Shown in pieces: positions 8,765 to 17,595 of a stretch of DNA of 64,000 bases. How positions within the stretch are numbered: the first letter of the stretch is position 1; every line of letters starts with the position of its first letter. The position numbers and the translations under genes are program-made. Under the pieces are notes generated by a model, which was given only the letters and a program-made list of their open reading frames with translations, was not told where the DNA came from and did no database searches. The stretch is taken from positions 22,520 to 86,519 of the forward strand of contig CBFHLC010000004.1 in assembly GCA_965656605.1 (NCBI GenBank), written 5' to 3'. The stretch comes from Litorivicinus sp965656605. GTDB taxonomy: Bacteria; Pseudomonadota; Gammaproteobacteria; Pseudomonadales; Litorivicinaceae.

Positions 8765-9148
8765 TTGACTGATCAATCGACGGCACGTGAGCAAAAACTC
8801 AACGTGCTAGGCCAGCCACTTGAACCCTGTTGCTTTGACCCGCTCACCGGCTATTTTCGTGATGGGTTTTGTAAAACCGATGAGCGCGATATCGGACGGC
8901 ACGTCATTTGTGCTCAGTTGACTCAGGAATTTTTAGATTTCACCCGATTGAGGGGCAATGATCTGTCCACGCCCAGGCCTGAATTTGGTTTTCCGGGTTT
9001 AAAAGCGGGGGATGCCTGGTGTTTGTGCGCGCTGCGCTGGAGAGAGGCCTACGACGCGGGTGTTGCCCCGGCGGTGTACCTGGAGCGTTGCGAGCAAGCT
9101 GCTTTGACGTACGTCGATCTGGAAATATTGCAGGCTTGTTCGATTTAA
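8765..9148 (+). CDS. DUF2237 family protein
   Basis: A protein of about 127 residues with the conserved DUF2237 features: LNVLGQPLEPCCFDPLTGYF, CKTDERDIGRHVICA, LSTPRPEFGFPGLKAGD and WCLCALRW. It has many invariant Cys and acidic residues but no known reaction. The frame can begin at GTG 8756 or TTG 8765; TTG is preferred because GAAAGG lies about 8 nt ahead of it. The ATG at 8760 is out of frame. Confidence 0.85.
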   Translation: MTDQSTAREQKLNVLGQPLEPCCFDPLTGYFRDGFCKTDERDIGRHVICAQLTQEFLDFTRLRGNDLSTPRPEFGFPGLKAGDAWCLCALRWREAYDAGVAPAVYLERCEQAALTYVDLEILQACSI

Positions 9149-9261
9149 ACTGATGAATCAACACTGCAAGATCGGTTTGTATGTTAGTTTCCTTCAACGA
9201 CTGTCGATTGATCGCACCAAGATGGTGTTAGCGCCGGTCGTAGAAAGCAGAGAATCCAGCT

Positions 9262-9660
9262 TTGAACAACTGCACCGATCGTTACACCCTGACCTTTGAG
9301 CGTTTTGAAATTCGTCTTTTTGATAGCGAAATTCACCTACGCCCGTTTAATACCCCCTATACCCCCCACATTCGAGTGGGCCGCACCTGCGCGGACCGGT
9401 CTAAACATGCTGAGCGTCGTATGCTGGTGGAGTGGTTTACCCAGCAAGGGTTGTCTGGGGCCATGTCCAACCGCGTGGTCTTGATGTTGTCATGCTTGGA
9501 TCAATTTGGTCAGAAGCAGCTGTCTAGCTTCTCGATGCACCAACAACTGCAAGAGCTGGTATCTCCCGCACAGATATCCTTGGACAACAAAGGGTTGCAG
9601 CACTTGTCTGTGACCGTCGGTGACAATATGCCACTGCAGGACTGCCTGCAAAGCGCGTAG
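9262..9660 (+). CDS. Hypothetical protein
   Basis: A 132-residue open frame starting at a TTG with only a weak purine stretch upstream. It is rich in Phe, Arg and His (FERFEIRLFDSEIHLRPF near the start; a central MLVEWFTQQGLSG). No family was recognised and no signal peptide or membrane segment is seen. It is co-oriented with the DUF2237 and YitT genes. The start is uncertain because no ATG is available in the first 45 codons. Confidence 0.5.
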   Translation: MNNCTDRYTLTFERFEIRLFDSEIHLRPFNTPYTPHIRVGRTCADRSKHAERRMLVEWFTQQGLSGAMSNRVVLMLSCLDQFGQKQLSSFSMHQQLQELVSPAQISLDNKGLQHLSVTVGDNMPLQDCLQSA

Positions 9661-9697
9661 CCGGTTACCATCATCAGGTCTCAGTGAGTGGCCGATC

Positions 9698-10315
9698 ATG
9701 GAACGAATCAAACAAAACCCGACAGAACACCAATGGTGGGAAGACCTATTCGGCCTGGCCGTGGGTATTACGGTGTGCTGTCTAGGCCTGCTGATTTATC
9801 GGGACCTGGGTCTGACTGTTGGCGGCACTGCGGGTATGGCTTTGTTGCTTCACTACGCAACCGACCTGAGTCTGGGACTTAGCTACTGGCTCATTAATCT
9901 GCCCTTTTATGTCTTTGCCTGGGTCAAGATGGGCTGGAAATTCACCTTGCGTACGCTGTTGACGGTCACTGGGCTGTCGGCATCGGTTGAGTGGGCTGCG
10001 GGAATAATTGAGTTCGGTCGTCTGGATCCTTTGGTGGGTACTTGGCTGGCAGGCATTTTAGTTGGGCTAGGATTGCTGGCGGTTTTTCGCCACGGATCGA
10101 GTTTCGGCGGGGCGGGTATACTGGCCGCCTTTGTTCAAGACCGTTACGAGATCAAAGCGGGATACGTTCAGTTAGGTTTTGATTTGTGCGTTCTGGCCGG
10201 GGCGTTCTTAATGCTGCCCTCGGATCTGTTGCTGTACTCGATCGCCTCCGCTTTGATTTTGAACATGGTGGTCGCAGTCAATCACTCGCGAAAACGCTAT
10301 GTGGGCCATAGCTAG
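9698..10315 (+). CDS. YitT-family membrane protein
   Basis: A 205-residue integral membrane protein with five to six hydrophobic segments, starting MERIKQNPTEHQWWEDLFGL. The GLTVGGTAGMALLLHY and HGSSFGGAGILAAFVQDRY segments match the Gly-rich repeats of YitT/DUF161 proteins. The ATG at 9698 is preferred over the upstream in-frame start because the extra 26 residues overlap the preceding gene and are not family-like. The cargo of this family is not known with certainty. Confidence 0.85.
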   Translation: MERIKQNPTEHQWWEDLFGLAVGITVCCLGLLIYRDLGLTVGGTAGMALLLHYATDLSLGLSYWLINLPFYVFAWVKMGWKFTLRTLLTVTGLSASVEWAAGIIEFGRLDPLVGTWLAGILVGLGLLAVFRHGSSFGGAGILAAFVQDRYEIKAGYVQLGFDLCVLAGAFLMLPSDLLLYSIASALILNMVVAVNHSRKRYVGHS

Positions 10316-10326
10316 CAGACATAAAA

Positions 10327-10354
10327 AAGGCCGGGATCTTGCGATGCCGGCCTT
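10327..10354 (-). terminator. Rho-independent terminator of acnB
   Basis: Read on the minus strand, GGCCGG and CCGGCC pair around a 12-nt loop and run into TTTTTT. It lies between the convergent yitT-like and acnB genes and could work in both directions. Confidence 0.85.
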
Positions 10355-10371
10355 CTCGTAACTCCTAGGGC

Positions 10372-13158
10372 TTAACCTGCGTTAAGCACCGGAATTAGTT
10401 CTGCTTCAGGCGGAACGAACTGCGTCAGCTGAATGCCGACTACAGCTTCGCGGTACTCTTCCAGTGTTGGTGCACGGCCCAGAACTGCAGCCAGTACCAC
10501 GACCGGCGTCGACGCTAGCAGTGACTCACCTTTCTTGTCTTCGCGATCCTCGACCACACGGCCTTGGAATAGGCGGGTAGACGTTGCGAACACGGTGTCG
10601 CCTTTAGCGGCTTTTTCCTGGTTACCCATGCACAGGTTACAACCGGGACGCTCTAGGTACAGGATGTTGTCGTATTCGGTGCGAGCAGCGCCCTTAGGAG
10701 CGTTGTCGTCGAATTCGAAGCCTGCGTATTTCTGCAGGATTTCCCAATCACCCTCAGCCTTAAGCTCATCAATGATGTTGTACGTCGGGGCGGCCAGCAC
10801 TAAGGGCGCTTTGAACTCGACCTTGCCTTGCTTGGCTTCCAGATTGCGCAACATGGCGGCCACGATTTTGACGTCGTCTTTGTGAACCATGCAAGAGCCG
10901 ACGAACCCCAGGTCGACTTCACGGGCTCCAGCGTAGTAGCTCAAAGGACGGATCACGTCGTGTGTGTAGCGCTTGGATACGTCGTCGTTATTGACGTCCG
11001 GATCCGCGATCATGGGCTCGACGATGGTGTTCAGATCAACCGTCAGTTCTGCGAAGTATTCGCAATCCGCGTCGGGCATCAGAACCGGGCGGCCGGTGCC
11101 TGAACGGATGTCGTTGATCCGCGCATCCGCTTTGTCGATCAGGCCTTGCAGCATTTGAACGTCGTTATCCATGCCCTTGGCAATCATGATGCCGATGCGG
11201 CTCTTGGCCAGTTCCAGTGATTGGATCAGGGTCTCGGGCTCAGAGATGCAGATTGAGGCCTTGGCCTTCATCTCGGCGGTCCAGTCGGTAAAGGTGAACG
11301 CTTGGTCAGCCAGCAGGGTGCCGATGTGAACTTCAATGACGCGGCCTTGGAAGACGTTTTCGCCGAATTTCTTGAGCATCTGCAGCTGGGTCGCGTGAAC
11401 GATGTCACGGAAGTCCATGCCGTCCTGCATCTCGCCAGTAAAAGTCACTTTGACCGACTCGGGGATTGGCATGGCAGCTTCGCCGGTTGCCAAGGCCAGT
11501 CCGACCGTGCCCGAGTCCGCACCGAAGGCCACGCCTTTGGACATACGGGTGTGCGAGTCACCACCGATAATCACTGACCACTCGTCGACGGTGATGTCGT
11601 TTAGAACCTTGTGAATAACGTCGGTCATGGCGTGATAGCCACCCAGTGGGTCGCGCGCCGTGATCAGGCCAAACTTGTTCATGAACTTCATCAGCTTGGG
11701 AATGTTGGCCTGCGCCTTGCTGTCCCAAACCGAGGCGGTATGACAGCCTGACTGGTAGGCACCGTCCACCTGAGGAGAGATCGTGGTGGCGGCCATCGCT
11801 TCGAGTTCTTGCGAGGTCATCAAGCCGGTGGTGTCCTGTGATCCGACGATGTTCACGCGAACGCGGACGTCTGAACCGGCATGAAGTGCTTTATCGCTTA
11901 GTACGCCTACTGCATTGTTATTAAAGATCTTTTCAACTGCAGTTAGACCCTTGCCTTCGTTGTGAATTTCTTTGGACGGTGCGTATACCTGCTTGGCTTC
12001 GATGCCTAGCGTTTCTGCCGCAAAGGTCTGAACCTTCTTGCCGAATACGACGGCGTATGAGCCGCCTGCACGCATGAACTCGACTTTTTGCGCGGTGAAA
12101 GCAGAGGACACGTCAGCCACTTCCTGGCCATCTTTTAACAGTTTTTTGGTGCGCGTGTTGATGGTCAGAACCGTGCCGGTGTCGACCGAATAGGTCTGCT
12201 CGAGTACCGCGTCGCCATTCGCGTCAACGACAGTCTTGCCGTCAGCATCGGTTTTGCGAACCCAGTTCTTTAAATCCAAGCCGATACCGCCGGTTACGCC
12301 GACCGTAGTCAAAAAGATCGGTGAGATACCGTTGGTGCCGCCGACAACGGGTGCGATGTTCACGAAAGGTACGTACGGGCTGGCTTGTTTGCCGGCCCAC
12401 AAGGCGACGTTGTTGACGCCCGACATACGCGATGAGCCGACGCCCATGGTGCCTTTTTCAGCGATCATCATGACTTTCTTGCCGGGGTGCTGCTTTTGTA
12501 GCTCAACGATTTTCTGTTGGTCAGCGGGGGTGCACATGCAACGGCCGTGTAGCTCACGATCCGAGCGCGAGTGCGCCTGGTTACCCGGTGACAGCAGGTC
12601 GGTCGAGATGTCACCTTCAGCGGCGACAAAGGTGACCAATTCAATCTCTTCGTCGATGTCGGGCAGTTGGGTAAAGAACTCGGCGTTTGCGTAGCTGGTT
12701 AGGATGTCGGTCGCTACGGCATTGCCAGCAGTGTGGGCGTCTGCCAAACGGGCCAGGTCTGCGTCGTACAAGAACACCTGAGTCTTTAGCACGTCGGCGG
12801 CTTGAGACGCGATGCTGGCATCGTCGGCCAGCGCCAGATCTAGCAATACATCAATCGAAGGACCACCCTTCATGTGTGCCAGCAGTTCGAATGCGAAATC
12901 AGGAGTGATCTCTGCAACGCTGTCGGCTCCCAAAATGATCGATTTCAGAAACTGCGCTTTGGCGCCCGCAGCAGGTGTAGTGCCAGGCAGGGTGTTGTAG
13001 ATGAAAAACTGCAGTGAGTCAGCACGGTATTCGTGGTTCGTGTCTTTGATCTGCTCGATAATTTCAGCGAGTAGTTCAGCGCTGTCGATGGGCTTGGGTT
13101 GCAGTCCGTCAGTGGCGCGTTCTGCGATTTCGGTCAAATATTCCGTGTATAAACTCAT
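10372..13158 (-). CDS. acnB: Aconitate hydratase B, long form
   Basis: A 928-residue aconitase B that interconverts citrate and isocitrate (and possibly 2-methylisocitrate) in the TCA cycle. The N-terminal helical AcnB domain begins MSLYTEYLTEIAER. The [4Fe-4S] ligands are in GSCMVHK and PGCNLCMGNQ near the C-terminus. The start at 13158 has GGGAG 7 nt upstream; a further 35 in-frame residues upstream are not family-like. It is about 60 residues longer than the E. coli enzyme (865), with an extra segment around KTDADGKTVVDANGD. From memory the sequence looks like the Bacteroidetes form rather than the usual gammaproteobacterial one, which suggests acquisition by transfer. Confidence 0.95.
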   Translation of the reverse strand: MSLYTEYLTEIAERATDGLQPKPIDSAELLAEIIEQIKDTNHEYRADSLQFFIYNTLPGTTPAAGAKAQFLKSIILGADSVAEITPDFAFELLAHMKGGPSIDVLLDLALADDASIASQAADVLKTQVFLYDADLARLADAHTAGNAVATDILTSYANAEFFTQLPDIDEEIELVTFVAAEGDISTDLLSPGNQAHSRSDRELHGRCMCTPADQQKIVELQKQHPGKKVMMIAEKGTMGVGSSRMSGVNNVALWAGKQASPYVPFVNIAPVVGGTNGISPIFLTTVGVTGGIGLDLKNWVRKTDADGKTVVDANGDAVLEQTYSVDTGTVLTINTRTKKLLKDGQEVADVSSAFTAQKVEFMRAGGSYAVVFGKKVQTFAAETLGIEAKQVYAPSKEIHNEGKGLTAVEKIFNNNAVGVLSDKALHAGSDVRVRVNIVGSQDTTGLMTSQELEAMAATTISPQVDGAYQSGCHTASVWDSKAQANIPKLMKFMNKFGLITARDPLGGYHAMTDVIHKVLNDITVDEWSVIIGGDSHTRMSKGVAFGADSGTVGLALATGEAAMPIPESVKVTFTGEMQDGMDFRDIVHATQLQMLKKFGENVFQGRVIEVHIGTLLADQAFTFTDWTAEMKAKASICISEPETLIQSLELAKSRIGIMIAKGMDNDVQMLQGLIDKADARINDIRSGTGRPVLMPDADCEYFAELTVDLNTIVEPMIADPDVNNDDVSKRYTHDVIRPLSYYAGAREVDLGFVGSCMVHKDDVKIVAAMLRNLEAKQGKVEFKAPLVLAAPTYNIIDELKAEGDWEILQKYAGFEFDDNAPKGAARTEYDNILYLERPGCNLCMGNQEKAAKGDTVFATSTRLFQGRVVEDREDKKGESLLASTPVVVLAAVLGRAPTLEEYREAVVGIQLTQFVPPEAELIPVLNAG

Positions 13159-13493
13159 ACATCTCCCTACTGGATAAAAGCTATAGCAACGCCACGCAAC
13201 ACATCGCTGTGCTTTGGCAGGGGGCCTTTTGGGCCCTTTGGTCGCTATAGGGTGTGGTTGCAACGTCGCCGAGGCGGTTGGGCTGCGGAATTTCGCGGGA
13301 GAGTATAGCTGAATGCGGTTTTGTATGCCTCGATTTACTACTAAATGATGGGCAAGATTCCCGATGTCCAGCGGGCAGTTTTGTCACCTTGATCTTTACC
13401 CCTTGTAACCAATTTGCCGTCTAAATTGATTCGATCGCTGATCGGTCGAGCTAGACTAGGCGCATTCAAAACTGAAATTTTTAGGAATTCAAA
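13159..13493. other. Intergenic region between acnB and the cytochrome gene
   Basis: This 335-nt divergent region must hold the promoters of acnB (minus) and the cytochrome b561 gene (plus). The acnB leader contains a GGGCC-caaaa-GGCCC hairpin near 13219-13236. The motif GCTATAG occurs on both sides of it, near 13182 and 13244. No clear -35/-10 pair and no open frame with a ribosome site were seen. Confidence 0.4.
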
Positions 13494-14138
13494 ATGGTCT
13501 GGGATATTTGGGTCCGACTGGGACACTGGCTGGTGGTGGGATTGATCGCCTTTCAGTTTTACTCGGGCGAGCAGTTAGATTTGCGCGATATCCACGCGTG
13601 GGTTGGCATCGCACTGTTGAGTTGGATCGGGTTTCGCTTGTTGTGGGGCTTTGTTGGGCCAACGCATGCTCGGTTTTCAGATTTTGTAAAGTCCCCCAAG
13701 CGCGTCTGGGGCAGCTTTGTACAGTTATTTCGCCGTGAACATGAAAGCGCAGTTGGGCATACCGCGGCCGGGGGGATAGGCGTGATCGTTCTGATGGCGT
13801 TAATTACAACGCTTGCGATTACCGGACTGCTGTCCACCGATGATGTGTTCTACGACGGGCCGTTGAATCACTGGGTGTCTTACGAGGTCGCAGTTCTGGC
13901 CACTCGCATTCACCATCTGGCCGGCAACCTGTTGATTTTGACCATAGCGGGGCATGTCTGTGCCATTGCGTGGCACCAATTTGCCATGAAGCAGCCGCTG
14001 ATTCAGGGAATGCTGCATGGCAGAAAGCCCGGCGTGACCGGATCCATTGCGTTCAGCGTTACGATCAGAGGCGCGCTGGTTTTGCTTGCCAGCGCGATCG
14101 TCATCGCCGGCTCCATCGGATTATGGGGCCGGTTCTAA
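13494..14138 (+). CDS. Cytochrome b561 family membrane protein
   Basis: A 214-residue protein with four membrane helices. Candidate haem-ligand His residues are His11 (RLGHW) and His34 (DIHAW) in the first half, with more in RIHHLAGN and IAGHVCAIAWH. This is the pattern of b-type dihaem cytochromes of the b561/Ni,Fe-hydrogenase cytochrome family. Such proteins shuttle electrons across the inner membrane, often to a periplasmic c-type cytochrome. The convergent neighbour is a cytochrome c', a frequent partner. AGGAA lies 7 nt before the ATG. Confidence 0.85.
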   Translation: MVWDIWVRLGHWLVVGLIAFQFYSGEQLDLRDIHAWVGIALLSWIGFRLLWGFVGPTHARFSDFVKSPKRVWGSFVQLFRREHESAVGHTAAGGIGVIVLMALITTLAITGLLSTDDVFYDGPLNHWVSYEVAVLATRIHHLAGNLLILTIAGHVCAIAWHQFAMKQPLIQGMLHGRKPGVTGSIAFSVTIRGALVLLASAIVIAGSIGLWGRF

Positions 14139-14145
14139 GACGAGA

Positions 14146-14589
14146 TTATTTTTTGCGATAGTCATCGTGGCAGCCTTTGCAGGTCTGGCCGGCGGCTTTC
14201 AGTGCGGCGCCGATCTGACCCTTGTCGCCACTATCTACTGCAGCTGACAGCTCACCAATAGCTTGACCAAATTTCATACCCGCAGCTCGGAATCCTTCGG
14301 GGTCGCTCCAGATTTCAGCTTTTGCGCGGCTGTTGCTGGCGGTGCTTTCAATCGCGAAGGCCTCAGGCAAAATTCCGCTCACCACTTGAATGCGATTCAC
14401 AGCTTGTTGCATGCGTTCTAAGTCGAAATCTTTGCGCCCGCGCATCATGGCAGCCAGATTGTCGGCAAACTCATATTTGATGATCTTGTAGGCACCTTGG
14501 CGGGCGTCGATCAAGTCCTTGGGGTCGTCGCTGGCATGTGCGGTGGTACCGATAAATGCGCTAAGGGCTAGCGCTGCAATACGTTTCAT
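14146..14589 (-). CDS. Cytochrome c' (class II c-type cytochrome)
   Basis: A 147-residue periplasmic haem protein with a signal peptide ending at AHAS (about residue 19) and a four-helix-bundle body. The single haem motif CKGCH is at residues 137-141, close to the C-terminus, as in class II cytochromes. Cytochromes c' bind NO and other small ligands at five-coordinate haem and often accompany b561-type cytochromes, here encoded convergently 7 nt away. An AGGA ribosome site precedes the ATG. Confidence 0.9.
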   Translation of the reverse strand: MKRIAALALSAFIGTTAHASDDPKDLIDARQGAYKIIKYEFADNLAAMMRGRKDFDLERMQQAVNRIQVVSGILPEAFAIESTASNSRAKAEIWSDPEGFRAAGMKFGQAIGELSAAVDSGDKGQIGAALKAAGQTCKGCHDDYRKK

Positions 14590-14737
14590 GTGGGGATCCT
14601 TTTGTCATAAATTCAGGTGACAGTATGCACATTTAAAAAAGCGCTGTGTATAGACCCAAGGGTGTCGCTTTTGTCATTGATCCGGCGCTTTCATCCGTCG
14701 AACTCTCGGGCCGCTCTTGTCATTCTTTGTAAAAAAT

Positions 14738-14750
14738 AGAGGAGGTGATC
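14738..14750 (+). promoter_or_regulatory. Unusually strong ribosome-binding site
   Basis: An AGGAGGTGATC run directly before the ATG is complementary over 11 nt to the 3' end of bacterial 16S rRNA. It decides the start at 14751 rather than the in-frame GTG at 14745, and suggests high translation of the Rieske oxygenase. Confidence 0.7.
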
Positions 14751-15956
14751 ATGAGCACCCTTGATCTAGTCAAACAGCGCAAGCCGAGACACGGTTTGCA
14801 ACGCGAATTCTATTTGGATGATGCCGTCTATCAGGACGATCTAGAACAGATCTGGTATCGCAATTGGGTGTTCGCGGGGCACACATTAGAGATGCCCAAA
14901 CCGGGCAGCTACATCACGCTGGCCATTGGCGACTATCCCATCGTTGTGGTGAACGACAACGAGACCTTTAGGGCATTCCACAACTCCTGCCGTCACCGCG
15001 GATCGATGCTATGCCAAGAACGATCGGGGCGTGCGGCCAAGTTAGTCTGTCCCTACCACCGGTGGACCTATGACTATGCCGGGCAATTGGTGTTCGCACA
15101 GGACATGGGTGCGGACTTCATCGCCTCGGATTTCCAGCTCAAGACGGTTCACATCGAAGTGGTCGAGACCATGATCTTCGTGTGCGTGGCCGCTGAGGCG
15201 CCTGATTTCGAGCCATTCAAAGAAGCATTTGCGCCTTATTTAGCGCCACATCAGTTGAGTAATGCGAAGGTCGCCCATCAGACCGAGACGGTTGAGCAGG
15301 GCAACTGGAAACTGGTGCTAGAAAACAACCGTGAGTGCTACCACTGCCAAAGCTGCCACCCCGAACTCGTACGCTCGTTTGACAAAGAGTTGTCTAAAGC
15401 GGGACTGCTGCCACTGGCTGAGCAACCTGAATTTGTTCAAGACTTCGTCAGACAAACTGAACAGGCCGGCATTCCTTGTCAGACCCACTGGGATGCAGAC
15501 GGACAATTCAGGATGACACGCATGACCCTTATGAACGGTAACGTCAGCCATACTATGGACGGCTTGCCGGCGGTGAGTAAGCGGTTGGACCAGACCGGCA
15601 TCGAGAATTTAGGCAACCTGTTCCATTTCCACTATCCGTCCATGTGGACGCATTTCCTAGGTGATCATGCACTGACGTTCCGCGTGTTACCTAAGGCGAC
15701 GGGAGAGACAGTGGTCACCACCACGTGGTTGGTTCATAAAGATGCTCAGGAAGGGGTCGATTATGACCTGGATAACCTGACGCGAGTTTGGAACGCGACT
15801 AACCTGCAGGACCGTGAAATTGTAGAAAACACCGTGCGCGGTTTGCGCTCGCCGGCGTTCGAGCCGGGTCCGTACTCAAGCATACTTGAGAATGGCACAT
15901 GCCAGTTTGTTGATTGGTATTGCGAGCAGATGGAGAAGGGGCTGAGCGCCCAGTAG
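14751..15956 (+). CDS. GbcA-like Rieske non-haem iron oxygenase (betaine demethylase type)
   Basis: A 401-residue oxygenase alpha subunit. The Rieske [2Fe-2S] motif uses Cys80, His82, Cys100 and His103 (CRH and CPYH). The mononuclear iron site is in ENNRECYHCQSCHPEL (His198, His203). This last segment, TMDG, and WLVHKDAQEGVDYD are as I recall them in GbcA (glycine betaine monooxygenase) and stachydrine demethylase. It would N-demethylate a quaternary amine with electrons from a GbcB-type reductase, which is not in the window. It stands next to an OsmU/OpuC-type importer and a GbdR-like regulator, consistent with betaine catabolism. Exact substrate unproven. Confidence 0.85.
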   Translation: MSTLDLVKQRKPRHGLQREFYLDDAVYQDDLEQIWYRNWVFAGHTLEMPKPGSYITLAIGDYPIVVVNDNETFRAFHNSCRHRGSMLCQERSGRAAKLVCPYHRWTYDYAGQLVFAQDMGADFIASDFQLKTVHIEVVETMIFVCVAAEAPDFEPFKEAFAPYLAPHQLSNAKVAHQTETVEQGNWKLVLENNRECYHCQSCHPELVRSFDKELSKAGLLPLAEQPEFVQDFVRQTEQAGIPCQTHWDADGQFRMTRMTLMNGNVSHTMDGLPAVSKRLDQTGIENLGNLFHFHYPSMWTHFLGDHALTFRVLPKATGETVVTTTWLVHKDAQEGVDYDLDNLTRVWNATNLQDREIVENTVRGLRSPAFEPGPYSSILENGTCQFVDWYCEQMEKGLSAQ

Positions 15957-15973
15957 GCGCATCAGCTATAGAC

Positions 15974-15997
15974 TGGCGTGCGGAGCCCCGCACGCCA
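15974..15997. terminator. Bidirectional terminator hairpin
   Basis: TGGCGTGCGG and CCGCACGCCA form a perfect 10-bp stem with a 4-nt loop between the convergent oxygenase and substrate-binding protein genes. No long T-run follows on either strand. Confidence 0.7.
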
Positions 15998-16003
15998 AAT
16001 GGC

Positions 16004-16879
16004 TTAGATCAAGCCGTTGCTGCTTAGGAACTCACGGGCAACATCCGAGATATCTTTCTTGTCGACGGCGACTTGTCCGTTCAAAGACTGCATGACCGAA
16101 TCGTTCAGCAGGCCCGACAATGCGTTCAACGAATCACCAATATCAGGATTGGCTGCCAAGACTTCATCACGAATAACGGGTGTTAGCGCGTAGTTGGGGA
16201 AGAAGCCTTGATCGTCTTCCAGAACTTTGAAATCGAACGCAGCGATACGACCATCGGTGGCAAAGACCAATCCGACATCGACGTCACCATCACGCAGGGC
16301 TTGGTAAATCAGCCCAGATTGCATGGGCGCCATGTTGGCTCGTCCTGCTTTGAAGCCGTACTGGTCCTGCAGTCCTAACAGGCCATCAGCCCGCTTCGGG
16401 AATTCAGCGTTGACACCCATTTTCAGCGATTGATCGTTGTTGTAGGCCGCAGCCAGGTCACTCAGCGTTGACAGGCCTTTGTCATCGGCGCTACGAACGG
16501 CCAGTGCGTAGGTGTTGTTGGCGGCAGATGCGTTTAGCCAGACGATGCCTTTTTCAGCGTCCAGCATTTTGACCCGGTTGTAGGTCTCTTGTGCATCTAG
16601 GCGCTCTTTGATTTTGTTGAAAGTCACCAAGCTGGTACCGGTGTACTCCCAGTAGATATCGACTTGGCCGTTTTCCATGGCTGAACGAACGACCGTGGTG
16701 CCCATGCCCTCGGCTCGGTTCACCTCATGCCCTTTGGCCTCAAGCATCTGTGATGTCATCTCAGAGATCAGCAACTGTTCGGTGAAGTTTTTACCACCAA
16801 CAGTGACTTCTGCCGCCATAGCCATGCCGACTGATCCCGCCAGCAGGCCGGTGAGGGTGTTACGAATCAATGTTTTCAT
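16004..16879 (-). CDS. Quaternary-amine ABC transporter substrate-binding protein (OsmX/OpuCC type)
   Basis: A 291-residue periplasmic binding protein with a signal peptide of about 22 residues (GMAMAAE). The segments VGGKNFTEQLLISEM, VDIYWEYTGTSL and VGLVFATDGRI are diagnostic for the OpuC/OsmX/YehZ family, which binds glycine betaine, choline, carnitine or related compounds. It is the last gene of a four-gene importer operon, 2 nt after the permease gene. The convergent Rieske demethylase suggests that the imported compound is catabolised, not just used for osmoprotection. Confidence 0.9.
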   Translation of the reverse strand: MKTLIRNTLTGLLAGSVGMAMAAEVTVGGKNFTEQLLISEMTSQMLEAKGHEVNRAEGMGTTVVRSAMENGQVDIYWEYTGTSLVTFNKIKERLDAQETYNRVKMLDAEKGIVWLNASAANNTYALAVRSADDKGLSTLSDLAAAYNNDQSLKMGVNAEFPKRADGLLGLQDQYGFKAGRANMAPMQSGLIYQALRDGDVDVGLVFATDGRIAAFDFKVLEDDQGFFPNYALTPVIRDEVLAANPDIGDSLNALSGLLNDSVMQSLNGQVAVDKKDISDVAREFLSSNGLI

Positions 16880-16881
16880 TG

Positions 16882-17595
16882 TTATTTTGCCTCATTTAAG
16901 GGGTTTACCCCCCGTGGTATCAGCCACACTTGCAGCTGACGAAATACACCGTCGATGATAACGGCTAGCAAGGCCACAGGGACCGCACCGCTGAGCATCA
17001 TCGGCAGCTCGTTTAAGTCAATTCCAGTAAAGATCAGCTCGCCTAAACCGCCGCCGCCAATCAAGAACGCCAGCGGAACTGTGCCCACGTTGATGGCGAT
17101 GGCCGTCCGTATCCCAGCAAAGATGACGTACAGAGCATTGGGTAGCTCGACTCGCCATAGAATCTGCGAAGGTGTCATGCCAATCCCAGTTGCAGCCTCA
17201 ACCAAAGCGGGCGAGACGCCGACTAATCCAGTGAAGGTGTTTCGAACGATCGGCAGCAGAGTCGCCAGCCACAGCGCGAAAACCGCAGGCAGGGTTCCGA
17301 TCCCTAGCACACTCATACTTAACGCTAGAATCGCAAGGGTCGGCACGGTAGTCCCGATATTCAGCGCCTGCATAACGGGCTCAGCATAACCGCGTGCCCA
17401 CGGGCGGCTCAGGATCAATCCGATCAATAAGCCGAAACCGATAGCTAACCCGCCAGAGATGGCGACCAATTGAACGTGCTGATTTAATAGATACAGGATG
17501 TCTTCACTGTACAGTGCCCAGGTATTCTGAACCGGATCAGTGGCCGCTACGGCGGCAGCGGCGGCGGTACCGACGATCCAGCTCTTAACGCCCAC
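16882..17595 (-). CDS. Quaternary-amine ABC transporter permease
   Basis: A 237-residue inner-membrane permease of the OpuC/YehY type with about six membrane segments. The coupling-helix region GIGMTPSQILWRVELPNAL matches the conserved EAA loop. Translation begins at a GTG inside the end of the ATPase gene (11-nt overlap). Residues about 13-26 are Ala-rich (AAAAAVAAT). It pairs with the permease at the head of the operon. Confidence 0.9.
   Translation of the reverse strand: MGVKSWIVGTAAAAAVAATDPVQNTWALYSEDILYLLNQHVQLVAISGGLAIGFGLLIGLILSRPWARGYAEPVMQALNIGTTVPTLAILALSMSVLGIGTLPAVFALWLATLLPIVRNTFTGLVGVSPALVEAATGIGMTPSQILWRVELPNALYVIFAGIRTAIAINVGTVPLAFLIGGGGLGELIFTGIDLNELPMMLSGAVPVALLAVIIDGVFRQLQVWLIPRGVNPLNEAK

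Noticed and set aside
9153..9299. 48-residue frame before the hypothetical gene, considered as its frameshifted N-terminus
   Set aside because: It has no ribosome site, and the sequence around the overlap gives no reason to join the two frames.
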